Shown here one piece after another: positions 1-7,857 of a DNA stretch of 64,000 bases (position 1 is its first letter; each line of letters opens with the position of its first letter). Below the pieces are notes generated by a model that did not search any database, had not been told where the DNA came from, and saw only the letters and a list, made by a program, of their open reading frames with translations. A program made the translations under genes and the position numbers. Source of the DNA: DATFVA01 sp963771705 (GTDB lineage: Bacteria > Bacteroidota > Ignavibacteria > Ignavibacteriales > Ignavibacteriaceae); contig CAVYUP010000014.1 of assembly GCA_963771705.1 (NCBI GenBank), positions 124,001-188,000 of the forward strand, in the 5' to 3' direction.

Positions 1-1
1 T

Positions 2-952
2 GCAATTGATGGAACTACCACTGGAATATCCGCTGCCGATAGAGCTCTTACTATCAAAAAGCTTATCGACAGGAATTCTACTTCAGCTGACTTTGCTCGC
101 CCCGGACATATTTTCCCGTTAAGAGCATACGATGAAGGCGTGCTCAGAAGAGCAGGTCATACTGAGGCCGCCGTTGATCTTTGTAAACTTGCCAGCCTTA
201 AACCCGCAGGGGTTCTGTGCGAGATCCTTAAGGAAGACGGAGAAATGGCCAGGGTTCCTGACCTTACTGAAATAGCTGAGAAATTCAACCTCAAGATCTG
301 CACGGTCCAGGATATCATCAAGCTTCGCTTAACAAAAGAGAAGCTTATTAATAAAATAACGGATATAAATTTCCCTACAAAGCATGGTCATTTCAGACTG
401 CATATGTACGAGAGTCTTGTCGACGGTAAAAAGCAGATAGCCCTTGTGAAAGGGACTATAAAGGATAATGAGCCGGTTCTTGTAAGGATGCATTCCGAAT
501 GTCTTACCGGCGATGTTTTCCATTCAGCTAGATGCGATTGTCACGATCAGCTGAATGCTTCTCTTGATATGATCGAAGAGGCAGGCACCGGCGTGCTCGT
601 TTACATGCGCCAGGAAGGACGAGGAATTGGTCTTCGTAATAAGATACTTGCCTACAAGCTTCAGGATGAAGGCAAGGATACTGTTGAAGCTAATGAGGCA
701 CTGGGCTTCAAAGCTGATCTGCGGGATTACGGTATAGGCGCACAGATACTTCTGGATCTCGGGATAAAGAAGATAAGGCTGCTTACTAATAATCCGAAGA
801 AGGTTGTTGGTCTTAAGGGTTACGGCCTTGAAATATCAGAAAGGCTTGCAATTGAAATTGCTCCGAACGAGAATAACGAGCGTTATCTTAAAACAAAAAG
901 AGATAAACTGGGCCATATAATTCTCCAGGAGATAGCCGAAGAACGGGATTAG
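2..952 (+). CDS. ribBA: RibBA, riboflavin biosynthesis bifunctional enzyme (5' end outside window)
   Basis: The reading frame is open from base 2, so the gene starts before the window. The first ~90 codons are the end of a 3,4-dihydroxy-2-butanone-4-phosphate synthase domain (RPGHIFPLRA and RRAGHTEAAVDL). The rest is GTP cyclohydrolase II: the zinc motif C-x10-C-x-C in SECLTGDVFHSARCDC, then MRQEGRGIGL and the LQDEGKDTVEAN stretch. In the family the first domain converts ribulose 5-phosphate to the four-carbon riboflavin precursor and the second opens GTP to the pyrimidine precursor. Both are cytosolic first steps of riboflavin synthesis. All the GCHII motifs I expect are present, so that half looks active. 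A hairpin follows the stop. Confidence 0.95.
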   Translation, partial: AIDGTTTGISAADRALTIKKLIDRNSTSADFARPGHIFPLRAYDEGVLRRAGHTEAAVDLCKLASLKPAGVLCEILKEDGEMARVPDLTEIAEKFNLKICTVQDIIKLRLTKEKLINKITDINFPTKHGHFRLHMYESLVDGKKQIALVKGTIKDNEPVLVRMHSECLTGDVFHSARCDCHDQLNASLDMIEEAGTGVLVYMRQEGRGIGLRNKILAYKLQDEGKDTVEANEALGFKADLRDYGIGAQILLDLGIKKIRLLTNNPKKVVGLKGYGLEISERLAIEIAPNENNERYLKTKRDKLGHIILQEIAEERD

Positions 953-996
953 TCTCGCCTGCATAACCTGACAATTTTTCAGATGAAATTATTCAC

Positions 997-1022
997 AGTG
1001 CGGAAACAACTGTTTCTGCACT
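997..1022 (+). terminator. Hairpin after ribBA, probable terminator
   Basis: An 11-bp stem (one G-U pair) runs from 997-1007 to 1012-1022 with an AACT tetraloop, 45 bp after the ribBA stop. The downstream tract (ATTTCATTCT) is only moderately T-rich, so termination strength is uncertain. Confidence 0.5.
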
Positions 1023-1119
1023 ATTTCATTCTAAGTTCTCCAACTGTCAATTCTCCATTCCAATTCGCTAATTCATCTCGTTTTTATTAATTTAACTACG
1101 AATATCCGGGAATAAACTT

Positions 1120-2451
1120 GTGAAATACAATTTAGCACTCATGGTGTTTATAGTTCTTGTTTTTGCTGCTTCAGTCAATGCACAAAAAGTCTATTACGGC
1201 AATATCGATGGTGAGATCGACTTAGGTATGGCACCCTATGTCGCCCGTGTTGTGAATGAGGCAGAAAAGAATGGCGCGGATGCTATAGTCTTTCGTATTA
1301 ACACCTTTGGAGGAAGACTGGATGCTGCCACCCAGATCAAGGATGCCATAATTGGAACCAATATTTTAACGATAGCCTTTATTAATAACAGGGCTATTTC
1401 CGCAGGATCCCTGATTTCATTGTCCTGTAAAAAGATAGCGATGGTGCCCGGCAGTTCTATAGGTGCGTCTACTGTAGTCGACCAGGCAGGCAACAAACAA
1501 AGCGAAAAGTATCAATCGTATATGCGCTCCGAAATGAGGGCCACCGCGGAAAGAAATGGCCGACGGACTGATATTGCGCAGGGGATGGTAGATGAGAGAA
1601 TCGTAATTCCAGGAATAGTAGACAGCACGGAGCTTGTTACTCTCACAACCGATGAAGCTTTAAAATACGGCATCGCAGATGTGGAGGTGAATAATCTTAA
1701 AGACGTCCTTAAAGCTTTTGATCTTCAGAATGCTGAGATAGTCAGGGTAGATGAGAACTGGGCGGAAGAGGTGGTTAAGTTTCTTAACAATGCAATAGTA
1801 TCATCAATACTTATTATGATAGGTTTCTTCGGTCTGATTGCTGAGGTGAAAACTCCCGGCTGGGGACTGCCGGGAACAGTTGGCCTAATCGCGCTGGCTT
1901 TATTCTTCGGCTCATCTTACGTACTTGAGCTTGCCTCAATAATGGACATTCTCCTTTTTGTACTTGGACTCATCCTGCTTGCGCTTGAGATCTTTGTTAT
2001 ACCCGGCTTCGGTGTAGCTGGAATCGCCGGAATAATCCTGATCTTTACCTCATTGTTTTTGTCGCTCACGCCGAGTGGACCCTTCTTCGATTTTGATACT
2101 ATCTCTTTGGCAATTATCCAGCTTACTGGTGCAATTGTTGCCGCACTGGTGCTCGTTATCATTCTGGCTAAAGTTCTTCCGAAAAGCACCCGCTTTAATA
2201 GACTGATACTCGCGGATGAAGAACGGGCCGATCAGGGTTTCGTTTCATATATTTCCGAAAAGGAACTGATTGGTCAGGAGGGAGTCGCACTTACTACTCT
2301 CAGACCTGCTGGCACAGCAGAGTTTAACGGAAAGCGCTATGATGTTATGGCCGATTGGGAATATATCGAGCAGGGCAGCAGGATAGTAGTACTGCGTGTG
2401 GAAGGTGTGAAGGTGGTCGTTAAGAAAGCAAAAGAAACCGTAAACGGCTGA
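1120..2451 (+). CDS. NfeD-family membrane-bound ClpP-class serine protease
   Basis: 443 residues with a GTG start. A signal peptide (residues 1-21, ending SVNAQ) leads into a ClpP/crotonase-fold protease domain (about 25-215). The glycine-rich NTFGGRLDAA stretch and the RAISAGSLIS motif mark it, with Ser94 as expected nucleophile. Four to five hydrophobic segments lie at about 220-350. A C-terminal OB-like NfeD domain (about 380-440) ends the protein. This is the long (NfeD1b) architecture, whose archaeal member cleaves stomatin C-termini. No stomatin/SPFH gene is adjacent here. The general-base lysine of the archaeal enzyme is not obvious: the matching helix has SEKYQSYMRSEMR, with arginines where I would place it. 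Confidence 0.9.
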   Translation: MKYNLALMVFIVLVFAASVNAQKVYYGNIDGEIDLGMAPYVARVVNEAEKNGADAIVFRINTFGGRLDAATQIKDAIIGTNILTIAFINNRAISAGSLISLSCKKIAMVPGSSIGASTVVDQAGNKQSEKYQSYMRSEMRATAERNGRRTDIAQGMVDERIVIPGIVDSTELVTLTTDEALKYGIADVEVNNLKDVLKAFDLQNAEIVRVDENWAEEVVKFLNNAIVSSILIMIGFFGLIAEVKTPGWGLPGTVGLIALALFFGSSYVLELASIMDILLFVLGLILLALEIFVIPGFGVAGIAGIILIFTSLFLSLTPSGPFFDFDTISLAIIQLTGAIVAALVLVIILAKVLPKSTRFNRLILADEERADQGFVSYISEKELIGQEGVALTTLRPAGTAEFNGKRYDVMADWEYIEQGSRIVVLRVEGVKVVVKKAKETVNG

Positions 2452-2476
2452 AAGAAAGAAACACTATTTTCAGCCG
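2445..2476 (+). terminator. Hairpin overlapping the end of the NfeD gene
   Basis: A perfect 9-bp stem (CGGCTGAAA at 2445-2453, TTTCAGCCG at 2468-2476) contains the stop codon in its left arm. It is followed by AATTTCATTCT. This is a plausible but weak intrinsic terminator. Confidence 0.4.
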
Positions 2477-2605
2477 AATTTCATTCTCCTTCCGGCTTCA
2501 TCACAAAATATTAACTTTAATCATTTCTTGCTCAGAATTGTTTGCTAAATAACATTCAATTCCTTAGACTTGCCTGTCAAAAATCCAAAAATTCAGGAGA
2601 TTTAT

Positions 2606-4063
2606 ATGAAAGTACTTTTGTACAGGGTGTTCTTTGTGCTTGTTCTGGCTGGCGCTGCATTTCCTCAGACTATTCTGTGGAATCATACTTATGGCGGCGA
2701 TGCTTACGATGAAGCCGACGCGGTTCAGATGACTACAGACGGTGGGTTTATTGCGGCCGGTTATACTCAGTCATTCGGGTTAGGTAGGTTCGGCAACGCA
2801 TATCTCATAAAAACAAATGCTGACGGTGACACAATCTGGACGAGAATGTTCGGCAGCGATGGTATGGATGTATTTGCTGACCTTATTGCGACACCCGACA
2901 GCGGTTATATCGCGGTAGGCTTAACTGATACTCCAAATGATTTTGAAAATATTTACGTTGTTAAGGTAGATAACAACGGCAGCACCGTGTTTGAAAAGAA
3001 CTTCGGAGGACCTCAGAAAGATGTCGGCCTTTCAATAGCCCCGGCATCTGACGGCGGATTTGTTATTACTGGAGGAACAAAATCAGTTAGCCTTGGAGAA
3101 GAAGATTTGTTTTTGTTCAAGATAGATGCTGCTGGTGATTCTCTCTGGTTCAAATCATACGGTACCGCAGGAAATGATCCCGGCTATGGGATAAATTCCA
3201 CCCCGGACGGCGGGTTTATAGTTTCGGGATTGTATAACTGGTCTGATGCATGGCTGCTGAAAACAGATGCAGATGGTGATACAGTATGGACGAAAACTTT
3301 CGGCGGAGCTGACTACGATGAAGCGAACTTTCCTATACAGACTGCCGATCATGGCTACATATTCTGCGGCAGCACAGGCTCGATGGGAGCCGGTGATCTC
3401 GATGCCTACGTAGTCAAGACTGACTCAGCCGGAAATTTAATCTGGCAAAAAACATACGGCGGCAGCGGATATGATGAGGGAAGAAAAATTGTTTCGAAAC
3501 CTGGCGGGGGCTATATGATACTCGCGAATACTGATTCACAGATTTCTGGCGAGTTTAATTATTTCATTGTCTCTGCGAATGAGAACGGTGATACTGTCTG
3601 GACAAAAAAAATAGGGACTACTGGAGGTGAGGACAGGGCTTATGATATTCTAAATATTTCACAGAGTGAATATATAATCGCCGGTTCCACCTTTGATGCA
3701 GTGAATCTCGGTGAAGCAGCCCTGACCATTGTAAATGATGATTTGGCTCCCGTCGCCGTAAAAGAAGAAAACAGAGTATCCAATTATTATCTTAATAATG
3801 CTTATCCGAATCCCTTTAATCCCTCAGCAACTATTGAATATTCTGTGGGTCTTTCTAATCCTGATATGGCGAGTAGTGAGCTGACAACACTAAAGATTTA
3901 TGATGTGCTTGGAAATGAAGTTGCGGTTCTTGTGAATTCTGTGCAGGCGCCGGGACAGTATAAAGTTAAATTTGATGCATCAGGACTGGCATCAGGCCTT
4001 TATTTCTACAGGCTGCAGTCGGGCAGCTTTGTGCGGACTAAAAAGTTTATGCTGCTGAAGTGA
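2606..4063 (+). CDS. Secreted beta-propeller-like repeat protein with T9SS sorting domain
   Basis: 485 residues from the ATG at 2606, preceded by an AGGAG site 6 bp upstream. A TTG start 36 bp earlier lacks such a site. A signal peptide ends near AAFPQ. Residues ~25-385 are about seven repeats of ~52 residues built on D-G-G-(F/Y) and (L/V)KT(D/N)-x-x-GD-(T/S)-x-W followed by K-x-(F/Y)GG, typical of propeller-type extracellular repeats. The C-terminal ~85 residues are a type A Por-secretion sorting domain: AYPNPFNPSA, LKIYDVLGNEV, GLYFYRLQSG and a lysine-containing end. It is expected to be exported by Sec and then T9SS to the cell surface. The ligand is unknown. It is close to the convergent methyltransferase gene, with only 20 bp between. 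Confidence 0.85.
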   Translation: MKVLLYRVFFVLVLAGAAFPQTILWNHTYGGDAYDEADAVQMTTDGGFIAAGYTQSFGLGRFGNAYLIKTNADGDTIWTRMFGSDGMDVFADLIATPDSGYIAVGLTDTPNDFENIYVVKVDNNGSTVFEKNFGGPQKDVGLSIAPASDGGFVITGGTKSVSLGEEDLFLFKIDAAGDSLWFKSYGTAGNDPGYGINSTPDGGFIVSGLYNWSDAWLLKTDADGDTVWTKTFGGADYDEANFPIQTADHGYIFCGSTGSMGAGDLDAYVVKTDSAGNLIWQKTYGGSGYDEGRKIVSKPGGGYMILANTDSQISGEFNYFIVSANENGDTVWTKKIGTTGGEDRAYDILNISQSEYIIAGSTFDAVNLGEAALTIVNDDLAPVAVKEENRVSNYYLNNAYPNPFNPSATIEYSVGLSNPDMASSELTTLKIYDVLGNEVAVLVNSVQAPGQYKVKFDASGLASGLYFYRLQSGSFVRTKKFMLLK

Positions 4064-4083
4064 TTTTACTATCGCAAACGATG

Positions 4084-4842
4084 TTAGAGTGATCTGGTAA
4101 GATGACTGAGTATTACTGCGGAAGCCGAAGCTACATTCAGTGATTCGGCTTCCCCTTTTTTAGGGATAGAAATAAAATGATCTGACAGCCCACGGATCCC
4201 ATTGCCGGGCCCATGCGATTCATTTGAGAATACGACCACGCTCTTTTCAGGCAGTTCAAAATCTGAGAGGTCCTCCCCCTTAAGATCAGAACAGATAATC
4301 TGATATCCTCTCTCCCTCATTCTCTCTAGCTGTACCTCTCCGATCTGCTCATAAATATTGAGATGAAAGATTGATCCCATGCTTGAGCGTACAACTTTGG
4401 GATTATATAGTTCAACCGATCCTTCACTCATTAAAACATCATTTACCCCGAACCAGTCGCAGTTTCTTAAGATAGTTCCTGTATTGCCGGGATCAGATAT
4501 GTTATCAAGATAAACCAGGATAGGGCTGCTCAGTTTTAATATCTCAGTACCGCGGCTGATAAATGGGAAAATCCCTATAACTTCCTGGGGAGTTTTTGTA
4601 TCAGTTAAATGTTTTAAGTCGACTGACTTAATCTTCTCAATTCTGAAATCCATGAGCGAATCGAAATAATCCTGCTGCTCCTTAAAAAATGAGGAGGTAG
4701 TTAATATCAGCTCCGGTTCTAAACCGCTTTCTATTCCCTCCGTAACAAGCTTGTCCCCTTCAACTATAAATTTCTTCTCTTTCTGCCTGTATTTTTTCTG
4801 AAGCAGGGAAGAGAAGTACTTAATTTCTTTCTGGGTTATCAT
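4084..4842 (-). CDS. TrmH/SpoU-family RNA 2'-O-ribose methyltransferase
   Basis: 252 residues. The N-terminal ~90 residues form an L30e-like RNA-binding part (KFIVEGDKLV). The catalytic SPOUT knot domain follows with all three motifs: motif 1 at LDNISDPGNTGTILRN (the N and R for SAM/RNA), motif 2 at VVVFSNESHGPG, and motif 3 at PKKGEAESLNVASASAV. The family transfers methyl from SAM to 2'-OH of rRNA or tRNA. Which nucleotide is modified cannot be read from the sequence. The start codon overlaps the stop of the upstream DUF971 gene by 4 bp, so the two are co-transcribed. Confidence 0.9.
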   Translation of the reverse strand: MITQKEIKYFSSLLQKKYRQKEKKFIVEGDKLVTEGIESGLEPELILTTSSFFKEQQDYFDSLMDFRIEKIKSVDLKHLTDTKTPQEVIGIFPFISRGTEILKLSSPILVYLDNISDPGNTGTILRNCDWFGVNDVLMSEGSVELYNPKVVRSSMGSIFHLNIYEQIGEVQLERMRERGYQIICSDLKGEDLSDFELPEKSVVVFSNESHGPGNGIRGLSDHFISIPKKGEAESLNVASASAVILSHLTRSL

Positions 4843-5177
4843 ATAAGCTTGTCATAGTTCTGGCTCCGTCCGCTTTCTTCATCTTCGGCAAGCTGTTTCA
4901 GATTTGCCCATGTGTATATTCCGGTATTGTGCCCGTCTTTCCAGCTGATCTGGATGGCATAACCTCCAACAGGTTTTATATCGGCTACCTCGTACATACC
5001 CGGATGAACAGCCTTTTCTGCGGGTCGGTAAGTCTTCATCAGTACCGTTTCACCCTTGCATGAAGCACAGGGACATTCATCACGAAGATATTTTAACCCA
5101 ATTTCGCTCTCACTATCATCATTCCATTTGATATACAGCTTACTCTTATCTTTAATCTTTATTTGTTTAGGCGACAT
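4839..5177 (-). CDS. DUF971 domain protein
   Basis: 112 residues, a single DUF971 domain, also found as the N-terminal part of gamma-butyrobetaine hydroxylase. Landmarks are LRDECPCASCKGE (paired cysteines that could bind metal), VGGYAIQISWKDGHNTGIYTW (one break from the family pattern was not seen) and a C-terminal L-x-x-L-A tail. The family often sits by Fe-S or Mrp-type genes and is thought to bind metal; its role is unproven. Here it is the first gene of a two-gene unit with the TrmH-family enzyme. It is divergent from the VCBS-repeat protein across a 277-bp spacer that must hold both promoters. Confidence 0.8.
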   Translation of the reverse strand: MSPKQIKIKDKSKLYIKWNDDSESEIGLKYLRDECPCASCKGETVLMKTYRPAEKAVHPGMYEVADIKPVGGYAIQISWKDGHNTGIYTWANLKQLAEDEESGRSQNYDKLI

Positions 5178-5454
5178 TCACGTTCCCTTCAACTCTTTTA
5201 ATAATTCATTTCACATTGTTAAGAAAAGATAAAGCATTAAACAATATATTTCCAGCCTGATTTTTCATTTAACTGATCTTGCAGACCAATATTCACGACG
5301 TCTCAATCCTTTTTATTGACAATATGCTTATTTTAAATCGTTAAATAGTTTAACTCAGGGAATTGACATCCGTCAGGTGCAGTGCATTTGAAAGAGGGAC
5401 AAATTGATGTTTCGGTTCTTCATCTCTTGTATCAACTAAAACAGAGGAGAAATC

Positions 5455-7767
5455 ATGAAAAAAGCTATACTTCTATTTATTTTATTAACAGCATCAACCG
5501 CGTTCGCTCAGAATTGGGAAAAAATGGATTCCATTTTTGCTCCCGGAGGTGTAATTCCTGAATCTTTTTCGGCTCCTGTATTTGCCGATCTTGATAATGA
5601 CGGCGATTACGATCTTGTTCTTGGCAGCAGCGGACTCGAAATAGCGTATTATGAAAATACCGGTACAAATTTACAGGCTGTGTTCAGTAAAGATGCTTCT
5701 ATGTTCTCCCCGATCTATGCAGGGGGTTATCAGTACACTAATTCATATTACCCAGCTCTATGCGATCTTGACGGGGACGGTGACCTCGACCTTACAATAG
5801 GCGGCTATAACGGAATCTTATATTATGAGAATACTGGCACTCCTTCTAACCCGGCCTGGGCAGATGTCAATACAACTCTCTTCGCTGATGCAAATGGGCA
5901 GATTGGAACAGATGCAAAACAGATTTTCGCCGACCTTGATAATGACGGGGATATGGACATGATTGTTGGTATAGGTGAATCACTCTTCGGCGGGCCAACT
6001 CCGGGAATTAGTATGGGTTTCCGCAATACAGGAACCGCTTCATCACCCGTTTTTCAGAGGGATGATGACCTTGTTGTAGGTATTCCGGATGTCGGCCTTA
6101 ATGCGTATCCTTCTCTTGCGGATCTCGACGGCGACGGGGATTTTGATTTACTTATAGGAAGGGATGGAGCGGCTGTATATTACTATATGAATACTGGTAC
6201 TCCTGCTGCTCCTGCCTGGACCCAGAATAATACTTTATTTTCTGTGGTTGAGGCTATAAATTACTGGAAGGATCCTACGTTCTGTGACCTTGACGGCGAT
6301 AATGACGCGGATTTGATATACGGAACTGATGATGGTGATTTATTCTTCTATGAAAATATTGGTACCGTCGCTGAACCTCAGTATCAATATAACCCTGCGT
6401 ACTTTAGAGTGCTCAAATCGAGCGGATCGTCAACGGTTTCATTCGCTGATTATGACGGTGATGGTGATTTTGATATGTTATCCGGTTCGCCGTATGATGG
6501 ACTCTTGTATCTAGTAAACAATGGAAGCAGCACCTCGCCCTCTTTTGATACGGCCTCAGCGGTTTTTTCGGGTATCGATCCCGGCTTCAGATGCGCCCCT
6601 GTATTCATTAATATCGATAATGATGCGGATTTTGATGTTGTTTCCGGTTACTCGGACGGAGGATTAAAATTATACATAAACGATAACGGAACATTTACCG
6701 AAAATACAACGATGTTCTCCAATGTCAGCGTCAATTATCAGAGTGTTCCCGCATTCGTTGATATTGACGGTGATAACGACATGGATCTGCTTGTGGGATC
6801 TGATGACGCGGGAAATACGAAATTTTATCTAAACGACGGGAATAATTCATTTACCCAGAATACCACCATCTTTTCTTCAATCTCTTTTCCGAGCTCATGC
6901 AGACCTGCATTTGCGGATATAGATAATGACGGTGATTTCGACCTCTTCATAGGACGTTTAAGCGGAAGTATAAATTTTTATGAGAATACCGGCGATCGGT
7001 TCAATCCTGTCTGGACCCAGAATAATGCATTAACTTCTTTGGTTAATGTAAAACAGTCAGCTCATCCTGGTATCGCTGATCTCGATGGAGACGGAAGAAA
7101 GGATTTAATCGTGGGTGAATATGATGGAAATTTTACTTTCTACAAGAATCTTTTCGCTGTTGTACCTGTTGAGCTTACCAGCTTTTCAGCAAACAGCACA
7201 GAGTCAGGTGTTATCTTATCATGGACAACAGCAACAGAAACCAACAACAAGGGTTTTGAGATTGAAAGAAGTCTGAGAACAATAGCCGGAACTCAGCCTG
7301 GAAAATCTGATAATGGTCCGTGGGAAAAAGTCGGTTACTTGGATGGTAATGGAACTACTACCAGACGGTGCTCTTATTCTTTCACCGATAATGGGGTCAG
7401 TTCAGGCTATTATTCTTACCGGCTGAAGCAGATTGATTTTGACGGATCCTTCTCTTATTCCCGGATAATTGAGATAAGCCTGAATACACCTGCGAAGTTT
7501 TCTTTAAACCAGAACTATCCCAACCCGTTCAATCCGTCAACAACAATTAAGTACAGCGTTCCGGTTGATGGGTTTGTGAGTTTGAAAATATATAATACCA
7601 TAGGCCAGGAAGTTGCTGACCTTATAAACGGATTCGTAAGAGCAGGAGAGCATGAGGTTGTATTCAATGCTTCTGCCGGGAGTTCCGGACTTACCAGCGG
7701 AGTTTATTTTTATAAACTGGAATCCGGGAACAGTGTTTCTGTAAGGAAACTCATTCTTTTAAAGTAA
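5455..7767 (+). CDS. Large secreted VCBS/FG-GAP repeat protein with T9SS sorting domain
   Basis: 770 residues, AGGAG site 8 bp before the ATG, signal peptide ending AFAQ. Residues ~35-560 hold about a dozen repeats centred on acidic loops of the D-(L/I)-D-(N/G)-D-G-D-x-D type, each followed by ~20 residues and a Y/F-x-E/N-N-x-G segment. This is the calcium-binding FG-GAP/VCBS pattern that folds into beta-propellers. A linker PVELTSFSANSTESG precedes an FN3-like segment. The C-terminal ~85 residues are the type A T9SS sorting domain (YPNPFNPSTTIKYSVP, LKIYNTIGQEV, GVYFYKLESG). Likely surface-exposed or released. Function unknown; calcium binding is inferred from the loops. Confidence 0.85.
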   Translation: MKKAILLFILLTASTAFAQNWEKMDSIFAPGGVIPESFSAPVFADLDNDGDYDLVLGSSGLEIAYYENTGTNLQAVFSKDASMFSPIYAGGYQYTNSYYPALCDLDGDGDLDLTIGGYNGILYYENTGTPSNPAWADVNTTLFADANGQIGTDAKQIFADLDNDGDMDMIVGIGESLFGGPTPGISMGFRNTGTASSPVFQRDDDLVVGIPDVGLNAYPSLADLDGDGDFDLLIGRDGAAVYYYMNTGTPAAPAWTQNNTLFSVVEAINYWKDPTFCDLDGDNDADLIYGTDDGDLFFYENIGTVAEPQYQYNPAYFRVLKSSGSSTVSFADYDGDGDFDMLSGSPYDGLLYLVNNGSSTSPSFDTASAVFSGIDPGFRCAPVFINIDNDADFDVVSGYSDGGLKLYINDNGTFTENTTMFSNVSVNYQSVPAFVDIDGDNDMDLLVGSDDAGNTKFYLNDGNNSFTQNTTIFSSISFPSSCRPAFADIDNDGDFDLFIGRLSGSINFYENTGDRFNPVWTQNNALTSLVNVKQSAHPGIADLDGDGRKDLIVGEYDGNFTFYKNLFAVVPVELTSFSANSTESGVILSWTTATETNNKGFEIERSLRTIAGTQPGKSDNGPWEKVGYLDGNGTTTRRCSYSFTDNGVSSGYYSYRLKQIDFDGSFSYSRIIEISLNTPAKFSLNQNYPNPFNPSTTIKYSVPVDGFVSLKIYNTIGQEVADLINGFVRAGEHEVVFNASAGSSGLTSGVYFYKLESGNSVSVRKLILLK

Positions 7768-7791
7768 TGCAGCAATTTGTTTTTAAACAGC

Positions 7792-7836
7792 CTGCCTTTA
7801 GCCGGAAAACTTATCTTTAGTGCCGGCTAAAGGCAG
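7792..7836. terminator. Bidirectional terminator between convergent genes
   Basis: A perfect 14-bp inverted repeat (CTGCCTTTAGCCGG at 7792-7805 and its complement at 7823-7836) separated by 17 nt lies between the VCBS gene and the end of the permease operon. It is flanked by TCATTTTA on one side and TTTTTAAACA on the other, so it can serve both strands. Confidence 0.75.
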
Positions 7837-7857
7837 TCATTTTATGGAAGAACAGGA

